Origin: Anaerolineae bacterium
Lineage (GTDB): Bacteria; Chloroflexota; Anaerolineae; Aggregatilineales; Aggregatilineaceae
Direction: 5' to 3'
DNA: 64,000 bases
Assembly: GCA_018432315.1 (NCBI GenBank)
Contig: JAHDLB010000003.1
Coordinates: 1-64,000, forward strand
The notes under the pieces were generated by a model. That model saw only the letters and a program-made list of their open reading frames with translations. It searched no databases and was not told the origin of the DNA. Numbering within the stretch: position 1 is the first letter of the stretch; the number at the start of each line of letters is the position of its first letter. Position numbers and translations under genes: made by a program. Of the stretch, positions 1 through 8,154 are shown one piece after another.

Positions 1-2
1 AG

Positions 3-116
3 CTTCATCAGGAAACATTGGCCTGGGCTGCCAAACGCAATGAGCAAGAAGCGATGATTCACTGGTGCTTTGATGTGCACCAGGCACGTACCAAGCTCGC
101 ACGTCTTTATCCTTAG
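3..116 (+). mobile_element. C-terminal fragment of an IS630-family transposase (cut by the window edge)
   Basis: Frame 3 is open from the window edge to a TAG at 114-116 and gives 37 residues ending WCFDVHQARTKLARLYP. The W-x-F-x(4)-AR-x-KL-x-RLYP ending is the usual C terminus of IS630-type DDE transposases. Only this tail is visible, so whether the element is intact upstream cannot be judged. No clear terminal inverted repeat was recognised in the 115 bases before the next gene. Confidence 0.7.
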
Positions 117-232
117 AATTCGCTGTGGTCAACCACTAGGTTATGCTCCTCCCATGAGCAGCGTTCAGGGGCGCGCACTCGCCCCTGAACGTCTTTTGGC
201 ACCTGTCACGGCTACGAAAGGATAGAATCACC

Positions 233-1339
233 ATGCTCGACAATTTCGCGACCAGGATGGCGGAAGTGATCGCCGGGTACTCGGTTGGCATCAAAGAGGG
301 CGATTACGTGGTCATCAGCGCGTCCACGACCGCGGCCCCGCTGGTCGAGGCGCTGTACGAAGCGATCCTCGCGCGCGGCGGGCATCCCCAGCTCCGGCTC
401 TCGCTGCCCGGCCTGCAGGAGCTGTACTTCCGCCAAGCCAGCGAGGCCCAGCTCACCTTTACGCCGCCCACCGAAGAGGTCTGGATCAACGCGGTGGACG
501 TGTACATCGTGGTCGAGGCGATCGACAACACCAAGTCGCTGGCCGGAATCGACCCGGCGAAACTGTCCACGGCCCAACAGGCGCAGGCCCACATCGTCAA
601 TACGTTCTTCGGGCGGCTGGGCGCGGGCGAGATGCGCTATCACCTGACGCTGTGGCCGACCGCCGCCTCTGCCCAGCAGGCGGAGATGGGCCTGCACGCC
701 TACCGCGAGTTCGTGTACAAGGCGTGCGCGCTCGACCAGCCGGACCCGGTCGCCCACTGGACCGCCTTCCGCGAGCGGCAGGAACGGCTGGCCGCGTGGC
801 TGGACGGCAAAACGCACGCCGACGTGCGCGGACCGGGCGTCGACCTGTCGTTCGATTTCAACGGGCGGCGGTGGGTGAGCTGCCACGGGACGCTCAACTT
901 CCCCGACGGCGAGATCTTCACCGGCCCGGTCGAGGACTCGGTCAACGGGCGCGTTGCGTTCAGCTACCCGTCGCTGTACATGGGCAAAGAGGTGAGCGGC
1001 GTGAGCCTCACCTTCAAGGATGGCCTCGTGGTGGATGCCAGCGCCGAGAAAGGCGAGGATCACCTGCTGGCGCAGTTGGAAGTCGACGCGGGCGCGCGGC
1101 GGCTGGGCGAGTTCGCCATCGGGACGAATATGGGCATTCAGCAGTACACCGGCAACACGCTGTTCGACGAGAAGATCGGCGGCACGATTCACATGGCGCT
1201 GGGGCGCAGCATCCCCGAATCGGGGGGAGTCAACGAGAGCACCGTCCATTGGGACATCGTGCACGGGATGCAGGACGGCGGCGAAATCTGGATCGACGGC
1301 GAGCTGTTCTACCGCGCCGGGGAGTTCATGGTCGGCTAA
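233..1339 (+). CDS. M29-family aminopeptidase (AmpS/PepS type)
   Basis: A 368-residue cytoplasmic metallo-aminopeptidase of the M29 (thermophilic aminopeptidase) family, which releases N-terminal residues from peptides using two metal ions. The C-terminal half holds the expected ligand pattern: Glu in FPDGEIFTGP, Glu in LGEFAIGTN, His in GGTIHMALG, and His plus Asp in STVHWDIVHGM. Length is typical for the family. The ATG is preceded by AAAGGA about 9 bases upstream. There is no signal peptide. It stands alone and converges with the next gene, the two stop codons overlapping by 4 bases at 1336-1339. The family assignment is firm; the substrate is unknown. Confidence 0.92.
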   Translation: MLDNFATRMAEVIAGYSVGIKEGDYVVISASTTAAPLVEALYEAILARGGHPQLRLSLPGLQELYFRQASEAQLTFTPPTEEVWINAVDVYIVVEAIDNTKSLAGIDPAKLSTAQQAQAHIVNTFFGRLGAGEMRYHLTLWPTAASAQQAEMGLHAYREFVYKACALDQPDPVAHWTAFRERQERLAAWLDGKTHADVRGPGVDLSFDFNGRRWVSCHGTLNFPDGEIFTGPVEDSVNGRVAFSYPSLYMGKEVSGVSLTFKDGLVVDASAEKGEDHLLAQLEVDAGARRLGEFAIGTNMGIQQYTGNTLFDEKIGGTIHMALGRSIPESGGVNESTVHWDIVHGMQDGGEIWIDGELFYRAGEFMVG

Positions 1340-3081
1340 CCTTCGCTCACCGTCAGCACGTACAGGCCGTAATCGGTGGGATCGACGTACACGATCCGCG
1401 TGCCATCGGGCGAGACGCTCCACTCGCCATTGGCGACGCGGATCGGCAGGTCTTCGGGATCGGTCAGCCAGCGGTGCTCGCCGGTCGTCACGTCCACGTA
1501 GCCCAGCGTGTGGACGTCCTGCGCGGGGTCGAAACTCAGCGTGTAGAGCGAGCGGTCGTCGCGCCAGCGGTACGCGCCCCAGAAGTCGAGCTTGCGCGGC
1601 TGCGCGCCGATTTCCGTGCGCTGGACGTAGATCCCGCTGGCGGCGGGATCGTCCTGGAAGGGCAGCCAGTACGCGATCCACTCGCCGCCCGGCGACACCT
1701 GGATACCGCGCAGGAAGCGGTAGGTGCCCAGCATTTGCAGGTCCAGCGGCTGGGCGTCCAGGTCCATGATGAAGACCTGCGTGTCGGCGCTGTAGATGAT
1801 GCGCTTGATGATCAACAGCCGGTGGTCGTCGAGCCACAGGCTGTACCCGCCGGACTGGACGTGCACGCGCCTCTGGTCCGAGCCGTCGAGGTTGCTCACC
1901 CAGATCGCCATGCCGGGGTCGGTCATGCCCGGCGTGACCTCGCCGAACAGCACTTCCCACATCAGGCGCGTCTCGCCGGGGGACACCGCCGGGAAGCTGC
2001 CTTCGGTATAGATCTCCCACGACTGCCCGTCCGTGCGGCGCGTGACGCGCACCGATCCGCCGCCGATAGACGTGATCGCGATGGTGCCCCCCGGCGAGAG
2101 CTGGGCGGGCGGGGCCGGTTCGACGTAAGTGCGGCGCCCGCCGTCGAGCGGCTGGCGGAAGACGCCCGTCTGCTGGCCGGGCACGGCGTCCATCAGGTAC
2201 ACGGCATCCGGGTCGGTCGGGTCCCACCACGCGCCGATGTTCCACCGGTCGAGCGAGACGGCGGCCTGGGTGACGGTGACGCCGTCCTCCGGCAGCGGGT
2301 CCAGGCGGCGAACAACCGGCGGGTTGATCGGGGCGCGGCGCTCCAGTTTGACGGGCCAGGGGCGCAGATAGTTGTTGAGGTAGTCGCCGCCAAAGCGGAT
2401 CTCCGGCTGGTCTTCGAGCTTCATCCAGCGATAGGGCCGGTCGATGTCCTGCTGAAACTGGTTGGTGAAGGGCCCCATGCTGGCGATCATGTGCCAGTTG
2501 ACGTCGAAGAACGGCAGCGGGTTGAGCGCCACCTGGTAGCCCACCTCGCGGATTTCCAGGTGCAGGTGGGGCCGCGATTCGCACGACAGGTCGGGATCGC
2601 CGGACAGGCCGATCTGCTGCCCGCGCTCGACCGCCTGCCCGCGCTCGAAGTTGGGGCGCTCCAGCAGGTGGCCGTAGAGCGACACCAGCCCGGTGCCGGG
2701 GTGCTCCAGCACGAGGCTGTGCGGGCCCGCGCCGAAGCTCTCCGCGTCGACGCTGGTCACGACGCCGTCGGCAATCGCCAGCACGGGCGTCCCGCACGCC
2801 GCTTCGAGGTCCAGCCCGAAGTGCATCCCCTGCCCGGCGAAATACCACTCGCGCCCGTAATTGAAGGCGGACGTCGTGTTGCCGTAATGCTGCTCGTAGA
2901 GCCATGTGTCCGGCCCCGGCGGGTCCGCGAAGGGCAGCGAGAAGGGCGGCGGGTCCGGGGCGGGCTCGGCGGTGGGATCATCCTGGGCGCGGGCGAGGGG
3001 CAGGGCGAACGCCAGCAGGGCGAGGATCGCGATCAGGCCGGTCAGCCGGTGTTTTCGCAGAGGGGTACCAGTACAGGTCAT
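1336..3081 (-). CDS. Secreted M23 (LytM-like) peptidase domain fused to a PD40/TolB-like propeller
   Basis: A 581-residue exported protein. The ATG at 3081 is preferred over an in-frame start at 3153 because it places a signal peptide (RKH followed by a hydrophobic stretch ending ARAQ) at residues 9-33. A Pro-rich linker precedes an M23 domain at about residues 80-190 with HFGLD (His87, Asp91), YGH (His138) and HLHLE (His172, His174), the zinc and catalytic set of LytM/lysostaphin-type peptidases. Residues 220-581 contain repeated SPDGT/SPGG-type blades typical of PD40 beta-propellers. Peptidoglycan or glycine-peptide cleavage outside the cell is inferred. The upstream ribosome site is weak. 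Confidence 0.88.
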   Translation of the reverse strand: MTCTGTPLRKHRLTGLIAILALLAFALPLARAQDDPTAEPAPDPPPFSLPFADPPGPDTWLYEQHYGNTTSAFNYGREWYFAGQGMHFGLDLEAACGTPVLAIADGVVTSVDAESFGAGPHSLVLEHPGTGLVSLYGHLLERPNFERGQAVERGQQIGLSGDPDLSCESRPHLHLEIREVGYQVALNPLPFFDVNWHMIASMGPFTNQFQQDIDRPYRWMKLEDQPEIRFGGDYLNNYLRPWPVKLERRAPINPPVVRRLDPLPEDGVTVTQAAVSLDRWNIGAWWDPTDPDAVYLMDAVPGQQTGVFRQPLDGGRRTYVEPAPPAQLSPGGTIAITSIGGGSVRVTRRTDGQSWEIYTEGSFPAVSPGETRLMWEVLFGEVTPGMTDPGMAIWVSNLDGSDQRRVHVQSGGYSLWLDDHRLLIIKRIIYSADTQVFIMDLDAQPLDLQMLGTYRFLRGIQVSPGGEWIAYWLPFQDDPAASGIYVQRTEIGAQPRKLDFWGAYRWRDDRSLYTLSFDPAQDVHTLGYVDVTTGEHRWLTDPEDLPIRVANGEWSVSPDGTRIVYVDPTDYGLYVLTVSEG

Positions 3082-3165
3082 CGTCGCTCGACAGTCTACC
3101 AGCAAAACCACACACATCTTCAAGCATAGCGTTTTTGGCCCGCGTTCGCCCACAACACGCGACGA

Positions 3166-3193
3166 ACGGGGCGGGAGAACTTCCCCGCCCCGT
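3166..3193 (-). terminator. GC-rich hairpin downstream of the large surface-protein gene
   Basis: A perfect 10-bp inverted repeat (3166-3175 with 3184-3193) around an 8-base loop lies 35 bases past the stop of the 1264-residue gene. No clear U tract follows on the minus strand, so it may be a weak terminator or an mRNA-stabilising hairpin. Confidence 0.4.
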
Positions 3194-3228
3194 CCTGAGT
3201 GTGGGTGAGCCGGACTGCGTCGAGCGAT

Positions 3229-6200
3229 TTACTCGTCGCAGTGCCCCGGCCCGATGTACCCGTTGTTGTAGTCGTCCAGAATGGTAGCCAGGCTCACGAA
3301 CTGGGCGCGCAGTTCATTGCCCGCCTTGCCCTTGAGTGCAGCCACATACTCTGGCGTGTAGGTCTCGAACAGGACCGTCGCCTCGTCGAAGGCAGCCTGC
3401 GCCGCCGATGGATCGGCGCCGTTGAGGAAGTTCAGCTCGGCGGCGATGTAGGCGGGGGCCAGGATGTAGTAGGCGTTGCCGCCAAAGGGATTGGTCCACA
3501 GCACCTCGTAGTAGCTTTGGCCGCTGAGGAAGAAGGCCGTATCTTCACCGATCAACGCCCAGGTCTCGTCATACGGCGCGGGGCCATACGTCGAGTGCGT
3601 CTTCCAGTAGCCAGGCGTCAGCGTGCAGCCGTCGCAGGGCACGTCCACGTTCACCGTCCAGCTATCCTCGCCGGTTGCGCCCGTGTCGTTGGTCACGAAC
3701 GAGGCGATATTGATGAACTGGTACATCCCGCAGATATCGTATGGGCCGACGTACATGCTGTATTCAAAGGTCTTGGGCGCCTCATCCGCGCAGACCGTGC
3801 CGAGGCTGCCGTACTGGTCGTCGGTGACGTCGATGCACTCGTCCACGACTTCAGTTGGGTCGCCGAAGATCACGTCTGCTTGGCCTTCGAAGGCGATGCC
3901 GTTGAGCGTGGCGGTGGCGGTGTTGGTGCGGCTAGAGGCATCCTCCAGAGGCGCGCCGTAGGTGCATACAAGCGTATCGCCTGCTGCGATAGAGCCATCA
4001 AACTCACCGCAGTCCGGTGTTACGATGGTGTTGGGCGAGATAACATCCGTCAGCGTGATAGGCATGGGCATCGGGGCTGGGTTCTCAACCCAGATCGTGC
4101 CATTGACCGCCCAATCGCTGTCGGTATATGTCGCATCGACCAACACGGTGTAGTTAACCAGGAACTGCTGGCCCACCGACAACGTGAGATCGGTCTGGTC
4201 GCCGGTCTTGTCGATCGTCCAGCTCCACGTGCGCGTGAAGGACGTGTCGGCGTCCTTGGTCACCACCGGGGCGTAGCAGTCGATTGTGGTAACGGCGGTG
4301 GAGCTGTCTTGCAGCGCGCCGTCCGAGTACACCTCAGCGGTGTTGCTCACCTGGTTGCCCAGGTTCTCGCCGTCTGTGTAGTCGCCCACGTCGCTCGAGC
4401 AGGTGTAGCTGTCTGGATAGGTGCTCGTCCAGCCGTCGCCAACCGACTCATCGCTGTACGGATACTGCTCGTCGTCCAGCGTGGCACTGCCGCGGATGAC
4501 ATTGGGCGTCCACTCGATCGGATCGTCATCGCTGAAGAGGATGCCGCCTAGCGAGAAAGAGGCCGTGTTCTTCGTGGCTGTGCGGCCAGTCGGTTCTGCA
4601 CTGTAGCTGCACTGGGCTATGCTACCTGCCGGGACGGTCAGAGTGCCGTCGGTGTAGGTCCCGCCTGCACAGCTACCGATCGTGGGCACGGTGCCGTCAT
4701 CGAGCACATCCGTCAGCGCGACGACCAGGGCATCCTCGGGGTTCGGGTTGGCGACAGTGATCGTGCCGCTGACCGCGAAGGTCTCCTCGGAGATCTCTTC
4801 AGTCACGTCGATGGTCCAGTTGAAGGGGACGGTCTCGCCTGCGAAGGCGCTCTGGGAAGTCGGATCAACCGTCTTCTCGACGTCCCACTCGTGACGCTCG
4901 TCGTAGGTGCCCGCCGCCGTCTTTTCGATGGATGGGATGTAGCAGGTGTATGTGGTGTGAGCGTTGGCGCTGTCGGTCTGGCCGTTGCTCCCGGTCACGG
5001 TGGCGGTGTTATCAACCGTCCCAGAGTATGATCCGCTCTCGCCATAGGCTGCCAGGTCGCTCGAGCAGGTGTGGCTTTGGGGTTCGGTCCAGGTCCATGG
5101 ACCCTCGCCCATGTTCACCGTGAGCGGAAAGTCCGATTCCTGATCGTCATCGACGTCAGCCGTGCCATTGAGTACGTTCTTGACGAACGAGACCTCAGCG
5201 CTGCCGCTAAAGTCTATATCGTTCAGCGTGGCCGTAGCGGTGTTCTCTGTGGCAGTCCTGCCAATCGGATTGGCTGTGTAGCTGCAGGTTGCGGTGGTGT
5301 TCTCTAGAACGGTGAGGTTGGGCGCGGAATAGGCGCCGTTGGTACAGCCGGTGATCGCTGCTGCCGTGCCATCATTGAGGGCATCGCTCAGGCTGACCGT
5401 CATCTGCATCGGAGCCGGATTCTGGACGAAGATCTGGCCGGAGACCAGGAAGTTTTCCTCGACGAAACTCTCGTTGAGGGTCACCGTCCAGGTCCAGGGC
5501 AGGATGTCGCCCGGGAAGCCGCTCTGGGCAGTCGGGTCAACGGATTTTTCGATGTCCCAGGTATGGCGCTCGTCGTAACTTGCCGCGGCGTCCTTGGTCA
5601 CCACCGGCGCGTAGCAGTTGACCTTCACATAGGCAGTATCATTCTGACCAGTCTGGGTGATGGTGGCGGTGTTGGTGAGGTCATACCAGTAGTAGCCATT
5701 GGTGTAGTCAGCCGGATCGCTCGAGCAGGGGAAGTCCTTGGTGTAGGACCAACTGGCCGTGGCACCGGCGGACCACGATTGGCCGTTGGTGTCGGTTACG
5801 CCGATCGTTGGATTACCCACGACGGTGGTTGGCTCGCCGAAGATCACAGACGCGGTGGCAGTGCCGCCATTGACGCCGCTCGTGCTGCTGGCGATCGTGG
5901 CCGTGTTGACACTGCCAAACACGTTGGTCGACTGCTTGCCCGTGTCATAGGTGCAGATCAGCGATCCCTTGGCCGGGACCGTGCCGCTCGGGCAGGTAAC
6001 CGGCGCGCTGAAACCATTGAGGGCATCGCTGACAGAGACGCTCGCATCGACCGGCGACGGGTTGTTGATGGTGATGCTGCCCGTTACCTGGAAGTCGTAC
6101 TCGGTGATCGTCTGGTCGACGCTGACCTGATAGCTATGCGTCTGGCTTCCGCCAGCGAACATCGAGTATTCGCCATCCCAGTCCTTTTGGATGGTCCAGT

Positions 6201-7023
6201 CGTACTCGCGCGTGTAGGAGGTGTCGGCGTCTTTGCTCAGGTCCAGCTCATAGTCATAGCAGAACTCGACGTGGCTGATATCCTGGAAAGTGGGCGTGTT
6301 ACCGCTGCCACTGGTGGCTTCCTCCGGAGGATCGTAATAGATTACGTTCGCGCCTTCGTTGCCACCCTTGACGATGAATGCATCGATTCCTATCGTCGAG
6401 GTCCAGCTTACGGTCTTGCCGTCGATATAGGTGATGACCACGTAGTTGTCGGGATCCTGCACGCCAATGGTGATCTCGGTCTCAGCGCCGTTCTGTTCGC
6501 CATTGGTAAAATAGTAGGTGCCGCTGGGCGGGTTGTCGTCGATCTTGAAGCCGAAGAAGTATCCCAGGTCTTTGCAGCTTGGGTTGTAGTTGTCCTCCGC
6601 CTGGATGGTAAAATCCCCCGAGGTATCCATCGGCGCAGCCAGAGGCGCGTCGTCGATCACCGGCGGCGGCTCGACCAGCGCTTCTTTCTCGGTTGCGGGC
6701 GATACGGTATCGGCGGACGGTTTTTCGATGAACACCGGTTCCTCGACGATCGGATCTTCAGCCGGCGGTTCCTCGACGACCGGCGGTTCTTCGATCACCG
6801 GCGGTTCGGTCGGTGCCGGCTCGTCGATTCCAGGTGGATCGATCGGCGCCGGCTCGTCGATCACAGGTGGATCGGTCGGCGCCGGTTCGTCAGTCGGTTG
6901 TTCGACTGGCGGATCGGTCGGCGCCGGCGTGTCCTCGCCGTCCTGAGCGAGTGCCGGCAAGCTGGCAATCGTCAGGGCGATGAGCGTCACAACGGTCATT
7001 AACCACCACAATCTGGTGCGCAT
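3229..7023 (-). CDS. Large repetitive secreted surface protein with a C-terminal TPGYWKTH domain
   Basis: A 1264-residue exported protein. Residues 1-27 form a signal peptide ending ALAQ. Residues 28-110 are a Pro/Glu/Asp-rich stretch built of degenerate APTDPP/VIDEP units. At least four related beta-rich modules of about 220 residues follow, each opening with a variant of KDA-x-SY-x-R-x-WDI-x-K near residues 268, 484, 706 and 931 and ending in a TNTATV-like strand with paired Cys. The last 130 residues start CTLTPGYWKTH, a module seen at the ends of many bacterial and archaeal surface proteins. No sortase motif or terminal membrane anchor is visible. AAGGA precedes the ATG by about 9 bases. 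Base composition is lower in GC than its neighbours. Adhesin or cell-envelope role is inferred only. Confidence 0.85.
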   Translation of the reverse strand: MRTRLWWLMTVVTLIALTIASLPALAQDGEDTPAPTDPPVEQPTDEPAPTDPPVIDEPAPIDPPGIDEPAPTEPPVIEEPPVVEEPPAEDPIVEEPVFIEKPSADTVSPATEKEALVEPPPVIDDAPLAAPMDTSGDFTIQAEDNYNPSCKDLGYFFGFKIDDNPPSGTYYFTNGEQNGAETEITIGVQDPDNYVVITYIDGKTVSWTSTIGIDAFIVKGGNEGANVIYYDPPEEATSGSGNTPTFQDISHVEFCYDYELDLSKDADTSYTREYDWTIQKDWDGEYSMFAGGSQTHSYQVSVDQTITEYDFQVTGSITINNPSPVDASVSVSDALNGFSAPVTCPSGTVPAKGSLICTYDTGKQSTNVFGSVNTATIASSTSGVNGGTATASVIFGEPTTVVGNPTIGVTDTNGQSWSAGATASWSYTKDFPCSSDPADYTNGYYWYDLTNTATITQTGQNDTAYVKVNCYAPVVTKDAAASYDERHTWDIEKSVDPTAQSGFPGDILPWTWTVTLNESFVEENFLVSGQIFVQNPAPMQMTVSLSDALNDGTAAAITGCTNGAYSAPNLTVLENTTATCSYTANPIGRTATENTATATLNDIDFSGSAEVSFVKNVLNGTADVDDDQESDFPLTVNMGEGPWTWTEPQSHTCSSDLAAYGESGSYSGTVDNTATVTGSNGQTDSANAHTTYTCYIPSIEKTAAGTYDERHEWDVEKTVDPTSQSAFAGETVPFNWTIDVTEEISEETFAVSGTITVANPNPEDALVVALTDVLDDGTVPTIGSCAGGTYTDGTLTVPAGSIAQCSYSAEPTGRTATKNTASFSLGGILFSDDDPIEWTPNVIRGSATLDDEQYPYSDESVGDGWTSTYPDSYTCSSDVGDYTDGENLGNQVSNTAEVYSDGALQDSSTAVTTIDCYAPVVTKDADTSFTRTWSWTIDKTGDQTDLTLSVGQQFLVNYTVLVDATYTDSDWAVNGTIWVENPAPMPMPITLTDVISPNTIVTPDCGEFDGSIAAGDTLVCTYGAPLEDASSRTNTATATLNGIAFEGQADVIFGDPTEVVDECIDVTDDQYGSLGTVCADEAPKTFEYSMYVGPYDICGMYQFINIASFVTNDTGATGEDSWTVNVDVPCDGCTLTPGYWKTHSTYGPAPYDETWALIGEDTAFFLSGQSYYEVLWTNPFGGNAYYILAPAYIAAELNFLNGADPSAAQAAFDEATVLFETYTPEYVAALKGKAGNELRAQFVSLATILDDYNNGYIGPGHCDE

Positions 7024-7426
7024 GTTTTCATTTCCTTTGTTCGCATGATAGTGTCATTACAGGTTTACAAAGTAGCGGCTTGAACCATGCAAGCGCGCGA
7101 TGGCCTTGAAGCATAGGCCGATCGTCACCAGGCTCGCGACGGGTTCCCCGACTTACTTTGTGCTGCCAGCGGCCTATGTCCTACATCCGAACGATGGGGC
7201 GCCGTGCAGCGCGAACGATGGTGTATGGTGTTTTTTTGTGTGGCTTTTCCTCCCCAATCCCCAATAGTGCAGGTTTCGAAATGCCAGCCAAACCGTAGGC
7301 TCTCTCTTTCCTCAGGTTGGTGAGCATTCGAAAGGGTCTGCAAACACCCTGTAGGCCCGCTGCGCTCGGAGGAGCAGGTCAGCGGAAAGGCGTTGGGTAG
7401 GAATGGATTCCTAAAAGTGCGTGGTC

Positions 7427-7540
7427 GATCCGGTCGGTGATGGCGATGAGGCAGCAATGGAATGCTGACCGGGTTTGCCCCTACCCCCTAGAGACAAGTT
7501 CCCCACTCACACCCTTCCGGCCCATGGGAGGATGTGATGA
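7427..7540. repeat. Direct repeat copy A
   Basis: The first of two copies about 90 per cent identical over the first 92 bases, starting GATCCGGTCG and running through GAATGCTGACCGGGTTTGCC. Its 3' part can fold as a hairpin: CACA, then CCTTCC, a 7-base loop, GGGAGG, then TGTG, with one G-T pair and one internal mismatch. Confidence 0.75.
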
Positions 7541-7710
7541 CTTCGAGTTTGTCCTAGCCCTAATAGCTAGAACAAGATAACCTCGTACACTAATAATTTT
7601 ACAATCTTCGTATAACGAAATCAACGGTAAACAAATAAAATACCTGAAAAAAATGAGGCCGGGAAATTAAAAACTTTTGATTTCGTACAAGGACGATGGC
7701 TGACGTGGGC

Positions 7711-7822
7711 GATCCGGTCGATGGCGGCGATGAAGCAGCACTGGAATGCTGACCGGGTTTGCCTCTACCCCCTGGAGACAATTCCCCACTCACATCCTTC
7801 CGACTGTGGAAGGCTATGATTA
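7711..7822. repeat. Direct repeat copy B
   Basis: The second copy, 284 bases downstream of copy A, with about nine differences including a 1-base gap over the compared 92 bases. The equivalent hairpin is CCTTCC, 6-base loop, GGAAGG. The stem is kept although one of its bases differs from copy A, a single G-T to A-T change. Confidence 0.75.
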
Positions 7823-7946
7823 TCTTGATTTTATCAAGGGAAATATAAGGAATGGTATGACTATCGGCTGTCTTGAGCCTGCCGTTTGGCACTTTCGCCG
7901 ATAGTGGCGAGGTTTTGACTGATGCCTGTTTTCCCCCCATCCTCAA

Positions 7947-8100
7947 GCCTTCCCCCACAAGGTGGGGAAGGCGGTTTTTCCCCTTCCCTCCGCCTGGCGT
8001 GGGGGAAGGGGCCAGGGGATGGGGGCAGTTGAGCAGCCGCTATCAGTCACCTGTTCACCACTACCCTTTCGCTCTGTTGGGCGGGCGAACGCCAGGGTAG
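7947..8100. repeat. Palindromic intergenic element
   Basis: Three inverted repeats in a row: a 9-bp stem at 7947-7955/7964-7972 followed by a T5 run (terminator-like on the plus strand), a 9-bp stem at 7980-7988/8003-8011 enclosing a smaller CGCC/GGCG stem, and CTACCCT/AGGGTAG at 8061-8067/8094-8100. Resembles REP- or MITE-like intergenic palindromes; copy number elsewhere is unknown. Confidence 0.55.
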
Positions 8101-8104
8101 AGAC

Positions 8105-8131
8105 ACAAAAAAGCCGGGGAATTTCCCCGGC
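8105..8131 (-). terminator. Intrinsic terminator of the cNMP/AAA operon
   Basis: GCCGGGG (8113-8119) pairs with CCCCGGC (8125-8131) around AATTT. On the minus strand the stem is followed at once by TTTTTTGTGT, 24 bases past the stop of the AAA gene. Good stem, short loop and U tract. Confidence 0.88.
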
Positions 8132-8154
8132 AAGAAAGCGGGCAGGCGCAACGG

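Larger units (their letters stand above)
7024..8154. other. Non-coding stretch of 1.1 kb with repeats and an AT-rich island
   Basis: No supported gene lies between the surface-protein start and the AAA ATPase stop. The stretch contains two copies of a direct repeat (7427-7540 and 7711-7822), an AT-rich island between them at about 7545-7700 with a 10-bp inverted repeat (7615-7624 with 7677-7686), and a run of GC-rich palindromes at 7947-8100. Short open frames here lack ribosome sites and codon bias. Confidence 0.6.

Noticed and set aside
212-3129. Two very long open frames (897 and 825 codons) overlapping the M29 and M23 genes
   Set aside because: Their proteins are Arg/Ala/Pro-rich with no domain and lie opposite or out of frame with well-supported genes; they are shadows of high-GC coding sequence.
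3199-7002. Plus-strand frames within the large surface-protein gene (450 and 479 codons)
   Set aside because: They lie antisense to a gene with a signal peptide, repeats and a known C-terminal module; their products have no such features.
7599-7958. A 119-codon frame in the AT-rich island
   Set aside because: No ribosome site, low-quality composition and it runs through the direct repeat and palindromes.
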